DNA of 8,824 nt. Source: Gammaproteobacteria bacterium (GTDB lineage Bacteria > Pseudomonadota > Gammaproteobacteria > Competibacterales > Competibacteraceae). This document shows, in pieces, positions 7,096 through 8,824 of this stretch. Both the position numbers and the translations under genes were made by a program. Below the pieces are notes generated by a model. The model saw only the letters and a list, made by a program, of their open reading frames with translations, did not search any database and had not been told where the DNA came from. Each line of letters opens with the position of its first letter. Position 1 is the first letter of the stretch. The stretch lies in the NCBI GenBank assembly GCA_003562535.1, contig PWUP01000150.1, positions 1 through 8,824 of the forward strand, written 5' to 3'.

Positions 7096-7244
7096 TATAG
7101 CCGTTCGCCTTGATTACCGGACTCCTGTTGAACCCGTGTAAGTCGGGCACAGGACATGCCCGACGACCCGCCTATGATGTCGGGCAACGCTACGCTTTTG
7201 CCCGACCTACCGCTGTTGTCCGGTAATCAGCTTGAATGGCTATA
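7096..7244. repeat. 149-base element bounded by a 27-base imperfect inverted repeat
   Basis: Bases 7096-7122 and the reverse complement of 7218-7244 agree at 22 of 27 positions. The outer seven (TATAGCC) and inner twelve (TGATTACCGGAC) are identical; the five differences fall at arm positions 8 and 12-15. The right arm ends one base before the stop codon of the binding-protein gene (7245-7247), and the left arm reaches into the region upstream of the tRNA. Between the arms sits the REP doublet listed separately. This looks like a small non-autonomous mobile or structural element. No transposase is in the window, and I see no clear target duplication beyond a possible TA. Confidence 0.7.
7138..7210. 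repeat. REP doublet (REPIN/BIME-like), two inverted palindromes
   Basis: Two palindromes share the stem GTCGGGCA. The first is 7142-7149 paired with 7157-7164, with a 7-base loop. The second is 7179-7187 paired with 7198-7206, a 9-base stem with a 10-base loop. Reading inward from each end, the first is preceded by GTAA on the + strand (7138-7141) and the second by GTAG on the - strand (7210-7207). GTAG at the foot of a hairpin is the signature of REP sequences mobilised by RAYT (REP-associated tyrosine) transposases, and the head-to-head pair is the REPIN/BIME arrangement. The RAYT link is inference, since none is encoded here. Confidence 0.75.
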
Positions 7245-8447
7245 TTATTCGGGTCTAAACACAGTGACGGTTTCCAATTGACCGCCGCTGATTACCCAAT
7301 GTTCAAACGTACCGGCCACATCGCCGTTGTCGTCAAACTCATGCTCACCCGCTGCACCGATGTAATTGATGGCCTCGCCGTTGGCAATGGCCTCCAGACC
7401 AGCGGCTAATTGACCAGGACGTACCGGAGTGCCTGGGGCATTGCTGACCTCACGGATGGCATCGCGAATTGCCGTACCGTTGGAGGAACCGGCTTGTGCG
7501 GCTGCCAGAATCAAAATGGCGGCTGCATCGTAGCTGGCATCAATGAACGGCAGGGGCGGTAACTGACCATAGCGCTCTTCATAAAGCTCTTGAAACGTCG
7601 CTGCTTCGTCAGTTTCCAGCGCCCGTGGAGCGGTGCCAAATGCGCCTTCTAAGAACTGCGGCCCAATATTAGCAATCACGCTTTCGGCTTTCATGCCGTC
7701 CGTGAAGATGAAGCGGTTAAAATAGCCTTCTTCCAAGGACTGACGCAGAATGGCAATGCCGCCGTCATCGGGATAGCCAATCAACAGCAATACATCGGCA
7801 CCACCACGCGCTACGGTGGATAATTCACCGCGATACGATGAACGGTTGGGTTCAAATGCCGCCGAGCGGGTGACTTCGCCGGTGAATGCCTCAGTAAAAC
7901 TCTTGGCCAAGCCGTCACCGTAGTCGTTGTTCACATAGAGAATAGCGACGCGATCAATCCCTTGCTCGGCAACAATTTGAGCTAAACCCACTCCTTGGAA
8001 GGCATCGGAGGGAACGGTACGAAACAGAAAATCGTCGTCATCTAAGGTGGTTATGGTCGGTGCAGTGGACGCCGGGGAGATTTGCGGAATCCGATTCGGC
8101 TTGGCGACACTTTGGGCGACCGGAATGGTGTTACCAGAAGACAAGGCACCCACTAGGGCATGTACGCCCTCGATGGAAACCAAACGATTGGCGGCATCAA
8201 TAGCCGGTTGGGCACGGGTTTGGGTGTCAGCGACCAGCAGCTCAATGGTGCCGTCAAGTACGCCGCCGGCTTCATTGGCTTCATCCACCGCCATACGTAC
8301 ACCGTTTAGGCAGTTTTCACCATAAGCTTGTAAACCGCCGGTTAAAGGCATCAGAGCGCCGATCTTCAGCCCCTGAGCAGTTGCTGAGCTGGTCACTAGC
8401 ATACCCGCTACAACGGCTGAAGCCAGCAAAGTGCTTCTATAAGACAT
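7245..8447 (-). CDS. Periplasmic ABC-transporter substrate-binding protein, LivJ/branched-chain amino acid type
   Basis: This 400-residue protein captures a small ligand in the periplasm for an ABC importer of the branched-chain amino acid/amide (HAAT) class. Residues 1-24 form a signal peptide: basic start MSYR, hydrophobic core, then SATA with cleavage likely before Q25. There is no lipobox. The mature part begins LKIGALMPLTGGLQAYGENC (27-46), typical of the periplasmic-binding-protein type 1 (Peripla_BP_6) fold, and continues through VGALSSGNTIPVAQ and the paired lobes. Ligands in this family include Leu/Ile/Val, urea, amides and aromatic acids, so the substrate is open. ATG 8447 has a strong AGGAGC ribosome-binding site at 7 bases. 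No LivHMGF permease or ATPase lies beside it: downstream comes the repeat element and the tRNA. Confidence 0.9.
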   Translation of the reverse strand: MSYRSTLLASAVVAGMLVTSSATAQGLKIGALMPLTGGLQAYGENCLNGVRMAVDEANEAGGVLDGTIELLVADTQTRAQPAIDAANRLVSIEGVHALVGALSSGNTIPVAQSVAKPNRIPQISPASTAPTITTLDDDDFLFRTVPSDAFQGVGLAQIVAEQGIDRVAILYVNNDYGDGLAKSFTEAFTGEVTRSAAFEPNRSSYRGELSTVARGGADVLLLIGYPDDGGIAILRQSLEEGYFNRFIFTDGMKAESVIANIGPQFLEGAFGTAPRALETDEAATFQELYEERYGQLPPLPFIDASYDAAAILILAAAQAGSSNGTAIRDAIREVSNAPGTPVRPGQLAAGLEAIANGEAINYIGAAGEHEFDDNGDVAGTFEHWVISGGQLETVTVFRPE

Positions 8448-8679
8448 AAACTATGCTCCTCACAAGTTACATTAATCAGAACGGACTATTCTACCGATTT
8501 TCAGACGCAATTTAATACGTTTGTGGCAATATTAGTGCTCACAGCCTCTCACCGCAAGCGGATACACCAGCAAAATATAGCCCTGCTGTGTCAATCTGCC
8601 TACAATGGCGACTTTGATTTGACAACCTCTTTAAATCTAGCCTGACGGTAGGCGCTGCGTGTGGAGCAAAAAACAGTTC
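8448..8679. other. Intergenic region upstream of the binding-protein gene
   Basis: These 232 bases are AT-richer than the genes and hold no convincing ORF. They must carry the leftward promoter of the binding-protein gene, but no consensus pair stands out. A perfect TTGACA on the - strand (8594-8589) has no matching -10 at normal spacing. GAGCAC-N5-TTGCC (- strand, 8540-8525) loosely resembles a sigma54 site but lacks the invariant GG. A 4-base-arm palindrome CCGC-AA-GCGG is near 8552-8561. I see nothing else. Confidence 0.5.
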
Positions 8680-8708
8680 TTGATTTTTTCTTCATTGTTT
8701 ATCAGAAT
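8680..8708 (+). promoter_or_regulatory. Candidate rightward sigma70 promoter
   Basis: TTGATT (8680-8685) and CAGAAT (8703-8708) are 17 bases apart; each matches four of six consensus positions. The predicted start falls near 8715, exactly where the first inverted repeat begins. It would serve the gene that leaves the window at the right. It is a moderate match only. Confidence 0.4.
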
Positions 8709-8714
8709 TCTCTA

Positions 8715-8751
8715 TTGTAGATAGGTTATCTACAAGCGCGAAGGTTTCGCG
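8715..8751 (+). repeat. Two consecutive perfect hairpins with GGT loops (operator or RNA leader)
   Basis: The first has arms TTGTAGATA (8715-8723) and TATCTACAA (8727-8735), 9 perfect pairs around GGT. The second, one base later, has arms CGCGAA (8737-8742) and TTCGCG (8746-8751), 6 perfect pairs, again around GGT. The first could be a repressor operator lying on the predicted transcription start. Both could also fold in the RNA, in which case the second holds the AAGG (8741-8744) that is the best ribosome-binding candidate for the ATG at 8756. Confidence 0.55.
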
Positions 8752-8755
8752 TTCC

Positions 8756-8824
8756 ATGGTCGAGGTCGAAGTCGAATCGCAAAGTTGTTCTCTGTTCAGG
8801 ATGAACGCCGAGGCCACTTTTATG
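8756..8824 (+). CDS. Start of an unrecognised gene running off the window (partial)
   Basis: From ATG 8756 the frame is open to the last base (23 codons: MVEVEVESQSCSLFR, then MNAEATFM). The first residues come from three tandem GTCGAR hexamers (8759-8776), giving a Val-Glu repeat. AAGG lies 11 bases upstream. In-frame ATGs at 8801 and 8822 are alternative starts; the former has AGG directly adjacent, which is too close for a normal site. Only the promoter-like sequence upstream and the open frame support a gene; the family is unknown. Confidence 0.4.
   Translation, partial: MVEVEVESQSCSLFRMNAEATFM

Noticed and set aside
7142..7206. CRISPR array
   Set aside because: The repeated GTCGGGCA units are the arms of two palindromes, not regularly spaced direct repeats with unique spacers.
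7096..7244. Intrinsic terminator of the binding-protein gene
   Set aside because: The hairpins are GC-rich but none is followed by a T run on either strand; REP-type structure explains them better.
8525..8540. Sigma54-like site GAGCAC-N5-TTGCC on the - strand upstream of the binding-protein gene
   Set aside because: The spacing fits, but the invariant GG of the -24 element is AG and the -12 end is off consensus. It is too weak to call.
8589..8594. Perfect TTGACA on the - strand as -35 for the binding-protein gene
   Set aside because: At 16-18 bases downstream there is no -10-like hexamer; TATATT occurs only 9 bases away.
8715..8735. BioR-type operator
   Set aside because: TTATCTACAA is one base from the TTATCTATAA box I recall for BioR, but the palindrome here is a different, longer dyad. 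That regulator is mainly alphaproteobacterial, and no biotin gene is in view.

Overview
The window comes from a gammaproteobacterial chromosome of moderate GC. The evidence is the order omega-subunit tail, spoT, ridA, an A-type Fe-S carrier of the ErpA type, an AmpG-type muropeptide permease, and a bifunctional SpoT that aligns along its whole length with the enterobacterial protein. I cannot name the genus from the sequence. A Chromatiales-like or similar environmental gammaproteobacterium would fit, but that is a guess. Most of the window is housekeeping and recycling metabolism. I see no phage, CRISPR array, toxin-antitoxin pair or defence island.

Layout. On the + strand, positions 2-115 are the end of a gene that is probably rpoZ, followed by spoT (133-2310) and ridA (2344-2724) in one tight operon. 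erpA (2731-3078, - strand) converges on ridA with 6 bases between the stop codons, and has a good sigma70-type promoter at 3117-3145. Running rightward from the erpA promoter region are an inositol-monophosphatase-family phosphatase (3226-3987) and an AmpG-family permease (4050-5417), probably cotranscribed. An M20-type amidase/carbamoylase gene (5440-6666, - strand) converges on ampG. Upstream of it on the - strand lie a 69-residue protein resembling DUF6447 (6701-6910) and tRNA-Arg(CCT) (6982-7058). Next come a REP-doublet element nested in a 27-base inverted repeat (7096-7244) and the gene for a periplasmic LivJ-type substrate-binding protein (7245-8447, - strand).

The right end (8448-8824) is intergenic for about 300 bases. 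It then holds a possible rightward promoter, two consecutive short perfect hairpins that share a GGT loop, and the start of an open frame that leaves the window at 8824.

How the genes fit together. SpoT sets (p)ppGpp levels and RidA removes reactive enamine/imine intermediates, so the first operon is stress and starvation housekeeping. ErpA delivers Fe-S clusters. AmpG imports anhydromuropeptides for cell-wall recycling. The binding protein and the amidase suggest uptake and hydrolysis of small nitrogen compounds, but no permease or ATPase genes are present to prove a complete pathway. The least explained parts are the nested repeat at 7096-7244, the double-hairpin leader at 8715-8751, the small DUF6447-like protein, and unusual residues in the SpoT synthetase domain.
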